Below, piece after piece: positions 33,165-45,396 of a DNA stretch of 64,000 nucleotides. Made by a program: the position numbers and the translations under genes. The notes below the pieces were generated by a model. The model was not told the DNA's origin, ran no database searches, and saw only the letters and a list, made by a program, of their open reading frames with translations. Every line of letters starts with the position of its first letter. Positions within the stretch are counted from its first letter, which is position 1. The stretch comes from Dicyema japonicum (Eukaryota > Dicyemida > Rhombozoa > Dicyemidae): contig RDEW01000018.1 of assembly GCA_011109175.1 (NCBI GenBank), forward strand, positions 78,895 to 142,894, written 5' to 3'.

Positions 33165-34496
33165 ATGTCGATACAATGTATTCGATTTAATCAGGATAAT
33201 GGTAATTTTGTTTAAAAACCAACAAGAGTGCTTTATTTGTGGTGGGAAAAACGGAATTTATATTTATAACTGCGATCCTCTTCAATGCAAAGAAATAAAA
33301 AGTATAAATAAAATTTTATATAACAGCATTTCCTAATACAGGAGTAAATTGCGTTGAAATGTTATTCCGTAGCAATTTTATTGCATTTTCCGCCGATGAC
33401 AGCAATGAATCTTACTTGTCTACAGCAGGTAATGTGACAAATCATACAATCTAGTTTATATTTGGGACGATATCAAAAGTAGTATTGTGATCACGATTGA
33501 ACTGGATTCTCCTGTGCTCTCAATCAAATTATCTCGGGAGAGGTTATTTAAAACTTATTTATTAGAATTGTGGTTGTCTTGAGTAAGCAGGTGCTTGTTT
33601 ATGCCTTCCAGCTTAACCCAAAACCTATAAAGAATTACATTACAGTACAAAACCCATTAGGTTGTTTATATTTTAATTATATTTATCTTGGAATTAAAAT
33701 AGTATTTAAACTTAGATTTTTTAATTTGTTTAATATTATAAGGGTTATGTGCTTTGGCCGGACTACATTCTTCAGCCACAATGGCTATGCTTGGAAGGTC
33801 AGATGGGGAGGTCTGTCTCTTAAATCACCCTTCAACAATTGCTCATTACATCTCTGCACATAAGACTCCGATTGGAGCTCTCACCCTCAGTAGAGATGGG
33901 ATGCTTTTGGCTACGGCTTCAAGTAAAGTTAGTTTTTCCATTCAGTTATAGGGAACTCTAATTAGAATTTTCGATGTTATAAACTGTGTGAAGCTTTGTG
34001 AGTGTAGGAGAGGACATAATGTGGCCACTATTTTTTGGTATTTCATTTCATTTTTATATTTAGTATAAATTTCAGCCGTCATCAGGATATGTTATGTACA
34101 ACTAGTGACCATGGTACTTTACATATGTTTTCCCTACCACAAAGCGTACGAGCCAAGTACTTTTTGAATTTATTCTAAATATTATACATTATTTTATAAT
34201 TTATTCTAATAGATCGGATGAATCAACGAATCGGTCTTCCTATCCTTCTATCTCCAAGTCAATTAAGACTGTGACTAGTTTTTCCCGACATTCAATTTCT
34301 AATGATGTAATGTCTATTTGTGCCTTTGGGGATTCATCTGATTCTGTTATTGGTTAATTATTTATGTCATATATAGTAATCAACTTACAAGGAACTTATC
34401 ATAAGATCAAATTTGATCATAATGGAAAAACTAATGATGTTGTTTTGGAAAATCTTTTAATTTAATATTTACTAATTTAACAGTTTTCTTTTTAAG
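33165..34496 (+). CDS. WDR45: WIPI/WDR45-type PROPPIN (autophagy beta-propeller), about eleven exons
   Basis: PROPPINs are seven-bladed beta-propellers that bind PtdIns3P and act in autophagosome formation. Exons: 33165-33201, 33227-33301, 33327-33428, 33455-33542, 33566-33660, 33743-33927, 33952-34037, 34064-34156, 34213-34352, 34377-34438, 34485-34496. Blocks: CIRFNQDN, GIYIYNCDPL, GVNCVEMLFRSN, VYIWDDIK, SPVLSIKLSRE, VLVYAFQLNPKPI, SAHKTPIGALTLSRDGMLLATAS, GTLIRIFD, CRRG (the L/F-RRG lipid-binding motif with Cys first), SDHGTLHMFSLPQS, SICAFGDSSDSVIVI and GTYHKIKFD. They follow WDR45/WDR45B from end to end. Introns are 25, 25, 26, 23, 82, 24, 26, 56, 24 and probably 46 nt, all GT...AG. The product is about 324 residues (family 344-360). 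The last exon and C-terminus are uncertain. Whether it is WDR45 or WDR45B cannot be decided by eye. Confidence 0.93.
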
Positions 34497-34539
34497 ATTT
34501 TTTTAAGATTTTAAAATTTACCTTTTTTTGGTTGAGCTG

Positions 34540-36815
34540 GTGACGTGGCTCTTGAACTCAATGTCTGGAAAAAACAGTATCAAGTCATTGGACTTCTCAC
34601 GTTTAACCTCAGGGGACTCTCTAGCGTTTGGAAACGGAAGGAACTGGTCGAGGATCTTTAAAAATACAAGATTTCAATCGCCTGCCTTCAGGAGACCAAA
34701 CTAATCAACGGGATCGAAGAACAACATGGGAACTTTCGACTAATCTTCTTTCCAGGTGGAAACAAGCACTATGGGCTAGGATTTACCGCCAGGAATGATC
34801 TATCCAAGAGAGTCTGCCGATATTACAGTATGAATGATAGAATCGTGGTGTTGCAATTGAAACTGGATGACCTCAACCTGTCGAAGAAATATCTAACTAT
34901 AATAAACGTTTACTCCCCTCACAGTTGATGGCTTAATAAAAACCCTGAGGAGATTGATGACTTTTACATTGGTCTTTCTGTCGTCTTCTCCAAGTATGCT
35001 CTCTCAACATTATTAATGATCGCAGGAGACCTAAATACGAAAGCTGGCACCCAGGTTACGACCGATGAGACATTCATGGGAAGGCATGGTAGGGGGAAAA
35101 GAAATCTCTTGGGAACTCTACTAGCTAACTAATGTCAAACGAACAACCTATTTTTATGCAATACAGCCTTCATGCATCCAGCCAGACATAAATCTACGTG
35201 GTCGGGACACAGAACAAATCCCGAAGGGCGAGTGATAAATATGTACAACCAGATCGATTATATCATAAGCAGGCAAAAAGATCGAGGGATTATACTTGAT
35301 GCACGAGCTTATGGTGGATCGACAGCGACCACAAAATGGTTATTGCTAGAATTTCTCTAAAGAGATTTATGGTACTACAAAGAACTTAATGGAAGCACAT
35401 TGAAACCACAGAACCCAACTATAGACGTTACAACTTTGAATCCTTAATCAGTCAATCAGAAGGGGCCCTAGCATTCAAAGAATATCTGGATGCAGAACTA
35501 GAAAGCATGCCTACAGATTTGCCGCCCGGAAAATCCTGGGATTTTGTAAAGCAGTCAATACAAAAAGGAGCCAATCTGCATCTACTGAAAGAAAATAAGA
35601 AAATCCCATCGCACAATGACATTTACACGGTGAAGGACCGTGCCAATAAACCGAAGACCATATACTATATCAAAATACTGACGATTCGAATGTAAAATCA
35701 AAATTGCGGCTAAAAAGAAAAACTATCAAAGTAAAAATAAGAAAAACTATACGCCAGTATAACAGAAATAGAGAACTGGACCAGATTAAGAAGATAGAAT
35801 CTGTCAAAGACAACGCTAGATTCTATGAGGCTGTAAACAGATAAAAGGAAAGAGACCCCATCAACCGATAATGATAAGAGATGACAAAGGAACGCAGACT
35901 GTGGACCAAAGGGAAGTGGCGGAAATTATCGCTGCCCACTTTGGAAAACTTTTCAATCCAAGGAACGACACTATTATCCTAGAACGAGGAAATTGACGAG
36001 AAATCACACCATATGAAGTTGAACTTGCGAGGTCCAAGTTGAAAAACAACAGGACTCCTGGCCCCAACGGACTCGATGGTGAATTCTTCAAATATAGAAC
36101 TCAAAAGCTGTATGAATGCATCGCTAGGATCCTGAATGAAATGTACAATTATGGTCACACGCTGACCCTGGGAGAGGGTATTTTGATACCTGTACAGAAG
36201 GCGAATAAACAAAGAGCTAAGGTGGAGAATCTCCGTCCAGTCATATTAATGAATTCACTTCGGAAAATTCTGGCGAACATAACATTACAAAGAATGGAAG
36301 GACGCCTAGATACTTTTCTGTCGCTATACCACAGCGGATTCCGAAAAAGGAAATCTATTTCCGATGTTTTGTGGTCTCACAAGTGGAGGTCTGCGGCCGT
36401 TCAAAAGTTCAAATGTCTAAAACCATCTTTGGAATCGACATTTCGAGGGCCTTCGACTCTGTCGACAGACGGAGTCTAATACTGGTTTTGGAAAGTTTCC
36501 TAGACGCTTCCACTGTCAGAATGGCACCACCCTCCTAGCTGATACTTGGCTCCACTGTAAGAGTCGGGGGAGCCTTGTCTCGCCAATTTGAGATGACTGT
36601 TGGCACTCCACAGGAGACCCATTATCACCCATTTTTTTTGTCATATACCTTGAAGCTGCTTTACGGGAGTCAAACGATAATGGTGAAAAGAAAAACATTA
36701 TTTGCGTATGCTGACGAAGGTGGATGAAAATAACCAGTGATTTGCTAACTCGTGTTGCAACATGCTATGTCAGTCATATGACATGGCGATAAGTGCTAAT
36801 AATAATAATAAATTT
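34540..36815 (+). mobile_element. RTE-like non-LTR element, endonuclease through RT, 3' tail
   Basis: Blocks in order: CLQETKLI (34680), GGNKHYGLGF, NDRIVVLQL, MIAGDLNTKAG (35020), HPARHKSTW and YNQIDYIISR (35250), then the linker. The RT region has LKNNRTPGPNGLDGEF (36045), ILIPVQKANK, YHSGFRKRKSISDVLW and GIDISRAFDSV (36440). After 36480 there are many stops, the YADD region is reduced to FAYADEG, and the 3' end is reached at TAATAATAATAA (36795-36812). Most of one element is present, but it is dead. Confidence 0.85.
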
Positions 36816-36829
36816 TAACTACAAAATTA

Positions 36830-37790
36830 TGCCTAGACTATAACTATTCCACTACAAATTTTCAGAACCACTTTAAACTTCTGAAGAGTGGCTTGAAGCA
36901 AATCACCCCTCTCCGTCGAAATTTACCGTCACTGTATTCAGATCCAACCGCCGTCAAATAAATTTCAACAAATTTTAACATGGAAAAACATTCCTGCTAC
37001 GAAAACATCCCAAAAATACTTGGAGTTTATTTTCGACCAACTATTAAACCTTCTCGAAACATGTTGGAGGAACACTGTACATAACTTCTCGCAAGATCAA
37101 TATACTGGAAAGCTGTGTCAGGCCATTCCTTCGTCCAAAGCAAAGAAGCCCTAACCATCATATATAAACAATTCATTCGAACCACAATTAACTATGCAAG
37201 TCCTTGTGGTCAAACTCTGCCTCCCCTAACTTCTATAGACAAACTACAAAAAAGTCCAAAACATCGCGCTCAAAGAATTACTGGATCTCTCAACCCCTAT
37301 TGATCATCTACATTGAATCAAAGATTTTTCCCATTGGAGACCAGCGCTGCATTTCTTCACCCAAGCCTACAGCATAGACCAGTGGTTCTCAACGAGGGGC
37401 GAATCGCCCCTTTTGGGCTTTACTTTCAGGGGGCGATGTAACTCGAAGAGTTCATTGTCATATGATAAATTAAAGACGGATAAATAATCGAGTCTTATAT
37501 TATTTATATTATATTAAAACTATAGCATTTATATTTCAATTAGTGAAATAAGGTGCGAAAAAAAATTTGCGGGGCGATTTAATAAAAGGTTGGCCTAGAC
37601 CATTTCTGTCACTCTCTATGCAAAACTCCAAAACAAAAGAAATATTATTATGAACAACATGTGACCAGTCTCGAATGCTATCATCCATTTCTTCTACCTT
37701 CAATGACTGGAGTGATCTGAAACAGATAACGATTTTTTCTACAAGAAGCATCCAAAAATGGATGATTACACTCTTCACACACTCTTCACC
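36830..37790 (+). mobile_element. Jockey-like RT C-terminus, interrupted by a MITE
   Basis: A frame with YKQFIRTTINYASP and IDKLQK (37140-37250) matches YKQFIRPTMTYASPSW of the element at 45545-46294. The 3' part from 37340 matches 16575-16735 and is split by the insertion at 37380-37592. Confidence 0.75.
37372..37600 (+). mobile_element. Probable hAT-type MITE with 8-bp target duplication
   Basis: GC(A/C)TAGAC occurs at 37372-37379 and 37593-37600. The 213-bp insert starts CAGTGGTTCTCAAC, a terminal sequence typical of hAT elements. It has a subterminal palindrome GGGGCGAATCGCCCC and a related GGGGCGA near the right end. The right terminus (AAAAGGTTG) does not mirror the left one, so that end is degenerate. 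The related fragment at 16575-16735 shows the empty site. Confidence 0.75.
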
Positions 37791-38026
37791 TGACGGCTAT
37801 GTCCCGGGCAAATATTACAGACAGGGTCAAGTATTTCATAAAATGATCAAAAATGTTATTTTTATTTGATATTTAAAAATGTATATTTGCTCTTTAAATT
37901 TTAGCCACTTTTTTTTTTTAACGAAAATTATCCCGTGCATATGTTAACGCCACTTTACTCAAAATTCAAGATAAACCAAGATTTTGTTTAAAAAAATTGT
38001 AAAATCAATAATTAGAAGTTCCTCCT

Positions 38027-39060
38027 TTAATGCAAATAACTGTAAATAGGTTGAAAAGGAGAGGAGATAAAGGGGAATTTTTCAAGACCCATTGGGAAGT
38101 AATCTTGATTTTGAAGCGTTTTGTTAATCCGGACCCTTCCGCGTCGTCCAGTTAAGAAATTTTCCAGCCATAGCTTGATATTCGGATGTAAGTACGAATT
38201 AAAAATCTTATGCGTTAGGAGTTTCAGAATCATAGGCCTTCTGTATGTCGATGGATACTAAGGCCGTCCGTAAATGTGTTCTCATGGTGAAGCCGTCAGT
38301 AATAATTGGGAGATAGAACCCAATGAATCGTTGTAGAACGGTCTGCCTGAAACCATGTTGAAACTCTGGTAGATGTAGAACAGGAGAGATGCGCATTATT
38401 ACAAGCTTTTCAGTACTTTTGATAAACACAAGTTATTGAGATGGGGCAATAAGAAGAGGGACGTCTTTTGGTTTTCTAGGCTTTAGAATTGGGGTAAGTA
38501 GGAAATCTTTCCATATATTTAGGTAGAGCATGGTAGTTGATAGAGTCGTTGTACGGTCTTGATAGTATGGCCCGTGCCTGAGGTCCAAGGTGTTTTGAAG
38601 CGAATAGTGTAAATACCGTCGGGACCGCAAGCATGATTGGGACGTAGCAATTTAATAGCCTTGTCACCATCATGGGGGGTAAAAAAGGTGAATATGGTTC
38701 TTGTTGGCGGGCCGGTGCCGTTCAACATTTGTAGAAATCTTAATGGCTGATCGATACGTAGTAATTCATGAACTTGTTTGCGAATTTGCGAGCGGGTTCC
38801 GAAGCGTTGCGGGAAACGACCTCAGTTCCGCGGTCCTCCTCATTGATAAGGCTATTGATCTTTCTAGCGTTTTCCAAAATTTTTGTGACATAGTCGTCCA
38901 ACTAGGCGCTCCATTTGAGTCTGTTGTTCGAATATGCTCAGATAATTTCGTATTCAGTGAGCGTATAGAATAAAAGGAGTTATTGACTGCGTTCTTCTCC
39001 TTTTCAGCGCATCTCGTTTCTTGATGAGTGACACAATTTGCGATGATAATCATGGATTAA
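38027..39060 (-). mobile_element. Jockey-like RT fragment
   Basis: The minus strand has LLRPNHACGPDGIYTI (38640), TPILKPRKPKD, LPEFQHGFRQT, VSIDIQKAYDS (38250) and KLWLENFLTGRRGRVRIN (38170). These are the RT fingers and start of the palm. It breaks off before the YADD motif. Confidence 0.8.
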
Positions 39061-39069
39061 ACTTTTTGT

Positions 39070-40400
39070 AAGAGGCGACAGGTATAAATAGCTTTCAAAT
39101 GATAGCAGACAGAATCTTGGGCGTCTTCCCTACTCTACAATTAACCATAGAAAGGTCAAGGAGACGATCGTCAACATACGCCTTGAAACCTTGCCAGTCA
39201 GCTATCAAGTAATTTTTGAACTTGAGCAAATATGCCTTCTAAGTCTCAGGATGCTTGTGTTTGCGTATTCTAATAAGCGAGATAGCGCTTAGCTTCAATC
39301 CGCACCGCACTTCACCTTTCTTCGAATCGGAAGTCTGTCATATACTATTGGAAAATGGATTCGGTCGGCACAAGCAGATGTTCTTCTTTTGAATTTCTAT
39401 CTTGGATTAACTAGTTATGAATGTTTTTGCTGGGCTTACCAAAAATTATGATTTCAGAATTCAGTAGAAAGAATCAGTCTGGACAGCCTTTTCCGGGATG
39501 AAAACCCCACTGCCCCGCAATCAGAAAGTCATTTACATCCATATATCTGCTTAGTCTTTTGAACATGATACGTGCAATCATTTTGGCGAAAAAGCATATT
39601 AAGGTAATTGGCATATAGCTTTCCGGATGACTTCCCTGGTATTGGAATCATTCTCATGAGAGCTTTCTTCCATTTTAAAAGGAGATGGCCAAAATTGTAA
39701 CAAAGACATCGCAGTTAGTCAACTAAAATATCCGGACCCTTCTTGATAAGCTTCATTGATATGTGGTCATATCCTGAAGCACTCACCTCGCATTCCTTGA
39801 TAGCCGTCATCACTTCCAAGACGCTAACAGTGCCTTCACAACGTGCAGTTCCGCGTGATTATATCAATATATCGGCAGACACCTTCTTTTTGTCATCCGG
39901 AATCAAACTCCATGGATCCACATGAATTTTTTGGAGCTGATCCCTGAATATCAAATTTATTTCCTCCGTCATACATACGTCCGCCCCCGTCTAGTTTATT
40001 ATAATCTTTTTGTCCCGACTTTCGGATATATTATCTTCCGATAACATTTCCAAAAGAAAGATTTTTACATTAATTTTTGCAGCCTCATCCTTCCATATAC
40101 TGCTGATCATTATGCGTTATTTTTGTCAACCCAAAGCCTCAACTTTGTCTTTAGGCAATTCCTCTCACGATTTAACCTCCTGATTATAGGCGAAACAAAA
40201 TAATGAGTATCTTTGGAGAATACACTTCTAGCATAGAGATTCAGATATGTTTGCATGAGGTTCGTGTCTTCTCTACTTGCAGTCTTCTCTACTTTTGTTG
40301 AAAACTCTTTCAGTAGAACATATAAATATTCGACATGAAAACTCTATAGTAGGCCAATCCACATGAGGTATGTTGACTTTCAAAAAACATCGTCCATAAT
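39070..40400 (-). mobile_element. Highly degraded non-LTR RT remnant
   Basis: Minus-strand pieces such as VLEVMTAIKECEVSASGYDHISMKLI (near 39800) followed by LMRMIPIPGKSSGKLY recall the fingers domain of a LINE RT. There is no intact frame. Parts of 39100-39470 and 40000-40400 are unassigned. Confidence 0.5.
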
Positions 40401-40536
40401 ATAAGACCTCATGCTATAACCAATTCTTGTGGATATGGTCACTCCCGATATCTATTGAGTTTAGGGCCTTCTCACATAGACAGATAGAGCAGTCGATAAT
40501 TATAATAGCACTAGTTTGTCCCCACAATGATAAGAA

Positions 40537-41703
40537 AAGCGCACTCGTGAAGATTGTTCGGGACGACGTATCTGTAAATGTCACGTCCCAAACAAGTGGT
40601 TTCCTGGCCTCAAATGGAAATATGATCATCCCGTCCGGTCGTTTCCCGTTCACTTCTGCATAACCCGACCGGTTCAAGAATGACCGAGTATCCAGCAGCA
40701 TCCATAGCCCACTGACAATTTCATTCAGAGCCTTGTGCCTTGCGAGATCTGCCAGCGCTCCTTGCAGGCGAGAGGGTGCAGGCCTAGCAGTCTATCAGGA
40801 CACCCCATCGGCACGGGTGAGTTACACATACTTTCAGTCCCAGCGCAGAGAGATACCACTTCTAACGCATTCATTATCCAGAAAAGTTCCCAGAGCTCCA
40901 TTTGGGATTGCGTTTAGCCAAACTCTCAAGGGAAGCCCCCGAAAGCAAACAAGCGCGTCTGTGCTGATTGGCCGATTCTAGTAGGAGTCCAAATGATTTC
41001 CAGCACAATAAATTGTCCAGGTTTCACTGGCAGTCTTGTGAATGAGGCAGGGGGAGGTTGGTGGCATTCCAGGCTTCTCGTGCGTGGATTATGTCTTGGT
41101 CAATTGAGAATTCGGGGAGAGTGTAGAATCCTCCTGACTAAAGCTTCGCAGGCAGTGATGAAGACAGATGTGCAGTAAGTGAGGACGTCCAAAGTACGAC
41201 TGATTCCAAGACCCCAAATCTAACTAGACACAGGTCCACGCCGGAACTTATCACGGTTGTAAAATTTAGTCTCTCCGGTTCCCATTCAAAATGACCTCCA
41301 ATTAATTTTTTCAGGTTTTGGATAAGTTTCATCAATAAACATCACGAGATATTTTACAATTGTTTGACATCTTTAAATAAAAAAGTCATCTTTTTTAAAT
41401 CTTATAAAAAATTGATTTTAACGGGTCCTATGGGTAAGTGGAACATAATACCAGGGTCCTCGACATCTTTAGGTAAAAAAAGTTCATCTTTTTTAATATT
41501 TTATATAATTTTAGAATGAAAAATTTATTTTCAAAAGGAAAAAAGAAAATAATTATAAATGTTGATAGAATACATATTCTACTAAATTGAATATATATAT
41601 TCTGTCGATCTATTAAGTAACATTTGTTCTTCAACAAATCTCAATATATTCTCAGATAAAGCGATATATTTAGTTTTTCTAAAAAAATTTTTCTCCATTT
41701 TGT
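40537..41703 (+). repeat. Duplicated segment, copy 2 (partner at 26451-27615)
   Basis: In the same orientation as copy 1 and nearly identical to it. The RLE-A frame inside (about 40414-40910 on the minus strand, starting VNGKRPDGMIIFPFEARKPLVWDVTFTDT) is broken by several one-base deletions that copy 1 does not have. The right junction is followed by unrelated DNA (TGTCATCCGA). Confidence 0.92.
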
Positions 41704-41859
41704 CATCCGACTATGGATATGATTCATACAATAATTCTAATAGCCTTCCATCTTGAATTAAGATGGTATACCGCCTCAATGACCGGTTTGAGCAAATACC
41801 AGTTGATTGTGAGGGTTTTTGTTTCAGTTCAAATCACTTTCTTTTTATAGATGAGATGA

Positions 41860-42070
41860 AGATATATGCTCGAACAGCCGAGTATCCTAATGCGAATGCA
41901 CGACACCCTGATAGCTGGGTCAAGTGTGTCTGCTAGGAAGCACGCCATAATAACGACCGGAAAAACACGGGCAACCCACCTAGGCACTATCAGACCTTTT
42001 TGTCTGTTAAGTACAATGGTTGATGATGGTGGGGTAGTAAATGTGAAGGCGTTGATCCAAAATTACTAAA
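41860..42070 (+). mobile_element. RLE-B fragment
   Basis: MHDTLIAGSSVSARKHAII and DDGGVVNVKALI match the minus-strand copy at 25830-26162. It stops abruptly at about 42060. Confidence 0.75.
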
Positions 42071-42079
42071 TCAAGGTTT

Positions 42080-42690
42080 GAGGATTTTTATCAAAGAAAG
42101 CTAATCCATTACATGAAGAAGCCTTCTCGAGCATTTGATTCATTAAAGAAGGAAAGAAATTGTTTAAAAAGCCTATAAATTCAATCTTGGGAAACAGGGT
42201 GAGGAATCGAGCCTTGGAGTGAGAGATCAGAAATAAAACCAATATGATACTTGAGAGAGACTAATAAACCCTCATGTCAACCCTAAACAAACAGTCCTCT
42301 TTCACGAGGATGTGATATACTTTTGGGGCTTCACCAACTCTGTAGATCGCCTCCTTGCGAAGACCTAGAAACCAAGAATTTTTTAGAAAAGATCATGAAG
42401 GTTTATTTTTCCGTGAACTTCTTCACCAGAAAATTGAGGGTCCTTCTATTTCTTCCATAAAACCAAAATGGACGAAGAAGAAGAGTAATTTTACATTCTA
42501 TATTTTGTCACTAAATTCCTGCGAATTATTTCTTTACTTTTTATTCCAGACACCAAAAATTCAAAATCTGTTTTTCTGTACAATTCAAATGACAGTATTT
42601 TATACTTCAAATTGTTTTGCACAATCCACGTAGAAAATCGATGCTTGGTGTTGCCACCGCTTGATGGATCGGTCACTACATGGTTCACGT
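42080..42690. other. No recognised gene
   Basis: There is a 92-codon plus-strand frame (42355-42633) and a 65-codon minus-strand frame (42688-42491). Neither carries a motif I recognise. It is probably decayed repeat sequence. Confidence 0.4.
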
Positions 42691-42699
42691 AGGAGAAGA

Positions 42700-43560
42700 A
42701 TGTAAAACATTGGTCGTAGATTATTCTCAGGATTTTAGGAATTTTTGAGATATGGAGGAATTCTCCAAAGATTTTCAGCTCTGGTTTTGTGTTTATCTGG
42801 CGTCGATCAGAGGTGTATACTGTGACGATGGACTTGGAATGAGATAGGTGTTGGTTAATAACCAGGACTCTAGAGAATTCAAGTGTGTTTGAAAGCGGTC
42901 AGAAGCGGGAGTAATGTTTCTATTCCGAACCGCGAGGATCAAATCGTCCGCATAGGATAGGACCAGCTTATCTTCCTGCGGGTATGCGACTCAGGTGGAG
43001 GTTGAACAAGCCGGAGAGGACAGAGTCTTAAGGCACTCCGTTTGGGAAGTAGCGATCACAAGATTTGTTTGACATAAAAAGGTATGTCTCTGCTAGAAAA
43101 AAAATGACCATCTTGAATGCATGGAGAAATACTCTATGCAGTTATCTTGTTGGAAACAACGTGCCGAGAAGTATTGTCGAAAGCCTTAGAAATGTCGATG
43201 GGGGCTAGGACAGTGCGGAGCGGTGGTTTATGATTGTAGAATCCATCCTCAATAAAGTCAGTTTTCTTGGTAAGGTGAGTTGCGGTTGAATGCTTGACGT
43301 GGAAGCCATGCTGGTCAGCTGTGCTGTGGTTGAATGCTTAATGCGGAAGTATTCTCAAGGGATTTTTGATGCAGCACAGAGGATGGAAATTAGTCGAAAG
43401 GATCCTGAGTCATGATGGTCCTTGTTAGGTTTTAGAGTTGGGAATATTGTTGATTGTTTCCAGAGTATAGGCACAAAATCAGAATTCAAGAACGCTTGGT
43501 AGATTTCCGTAAGAGCCCGCAGTCCATTTGGCCCAAGGTTTTTTAGATGATATATGCATT
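42700..43560 (-). mobile_element. Jockey-like RT remnant
   Basis: Minus-strand text around 42960 reads LSYADDLILAV (catalytic YADD), and nearby text around 43030 reads NGVP and LSGLFNLHLSR. Text around 43200 recalls LAPIDISKAFDNT. Frames are short and shifted. Confidence 0.7.
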
Positions 43561-43799
43561 TTTTTGTTTTTTTTTTGTTGGGGAGTTCTTTTCATTCATT
43601 ATCACGGCACTTATATCCAACCATTATATTTTAATTGGAGGAAGACTCTGTGACTGAGGGGGATTCAGTTTGCCGACATGGTTTGCTTTATCCACATTTA
43701 TCTGACAAATATTTTATTGCTTGTTCTTGAAATGATTTGGTATGATGATGCTTGTTTGTTCCAGATTCGTGGGTGGTTGTATGTAGTGTCTGCCCAACG

Positions 43800-44995
43800 A
43801 AATGGATTTCAGTATGTTCCAAAATTGGTCCGATGATCCAGTATGTTATGCATGTGAGCCACAGGACACCACGCAAAGCAAATGTTTTCCAAAACACTGA
43901 AGAACTTTCTAATATACCGAGACCTTAATGCGCGACACACCGTTTGGCTTTTTTTCCAGTTCTCTGACAACCGAGGCGAGTTGATCAAAAATGGTCTTAT
44001 TGATGTGGTTATCCTGAATGACCCTAATTTACACACAAGAACCCTATATAAGGAGCACTGATAACTTCACATCGCCTAATTTAATCTTATGTTCTCCGTT
44101 ATCATGTTTGCTTTTATGGAATGTGCATTATCGTTTTTTCACCTATCACAATCCTTCTTTATTAAAAGGATTTCGAAGACGCCGGACACAACAGACTGAA
44201 GTGAAAAGATTCAAAAACTATAGGAAGGTTGATTGGTCTGGTTTCAGGTTTTGTTGACAGAATTCAGAACTACATTCGATAGACGAGACCGCGAAAGTTT
44301 TCAATGTGGCCATTCAGAAGGCTGACAGTGTATTTATTTCTCTCTCATCGAAGAACTATCCTGACAAGCAAGTGTCAGACGTTATTATCAGTTAAAGAAC
44401 TCATTGGCTTGCGGGCCTGACAAATTCATCTAAAATACTTACGCCAATTTGCAATTGGTTACATTCAAATATTTAACCTGTCTATTTCAGTCCCATCTCC
44501 CTAACCAAAAATTCTTGAAGAACTGGTATTTCCGTCATTACGCAAGATCTTCCTCGATCTGCATTCCAACACGTCTTGGATGATCACCAGTATGCATTTA
44601 ACTACACTATCTCAATTTATTGTCGATGGATTTAATTATATACCGGCACACATTTGAACCACAGTGGTCTCCGTTGACATAAACAAGGTTATCGACACAC
44701 TCCCGAGGAAACTTCTTATTGGGAAGATTTGTGATTCAAAATTTCATCCAAATCTAAAGCTGTGGTTGGCCAACTTTATCTCTGGACGAACGAAGTGGGA
44801 GAGTCGTCTACGATTACCTCAGATTAATGTCACGATTACTGCCAAACTGAGTACCCCAAGATTCTCTGATTTCTACGACACTTTTCAATCTTTTCCTCCA
44901 CGACCTCCAGATTCCATCAGGTCTGAGAGAAGGATAAAACCCGTTTCGCTTATCCATTTCCAAGACAAAAGAAAACCTTTCTTACAATGATGGGA
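43800..44995 (+). mobile_element. Jockey-like endonuclease and RT remnant
   Basis: RDLNARHTVW (43920) and VILNDPNLHTRTLY (44010) belong to the endonuclease. VSVDINKVIDTLPRKLL (44665) and KLWLANFISGRTKW (44757) belong to the RT. The segment between them is frameshifted, and the element ends or is lost near 44990. Confidence 0.8.
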
Positions 44996-44999
44996 ACGA

Positions 45000-45396
45000 C
45001 GAGAGACCACAGACGTTAGATGACTCGATCGATTACGAGAACTGGGATTACCTAGCTGTTTTTTTACTTAATTTATTTATTAACTTAACTCATCGTATAA
45101 ATAAATTACTTAAATTGAATTTATTGAACCAGAAAACCACCGTTATTCAGGTAATCACGGCCTCCATCAGCGATCTTGACAACTTTTCCTGGTGTTCAGA
45201 ATGTGTTCTGGCATATTTTCAATAAGGGCGGAGTTCACGCACATTAATCTTAATTGTCCTAGTTGCATTAACCATAGTTTCAAGCTTCTGGGCTGAATTT
45301 TCTTGCAAGAATACTTTCTCATTAATTTAACTGAATATTATTTTCATTAATTTAACTGAATTTTCTTGCAAGAATACTTTCTCATTAATTAACGAA
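45000..45396. repeat. Spacer with an imperfect tandem repeat (45292-45396)
   Basis: Units starting CTGAATTTTCTTGCAAGAA and ending CTCATTAATTTAA occur at about 45292-45330 and 45356-45393. A shorter related unit (CTGAATATTATTTTCATTAATTTAA) lies between them. CTGAATATTAT recurs just after the next element's tail (about 46359). No gene is seen from 45000 to 45290. Confidence 0.7.
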
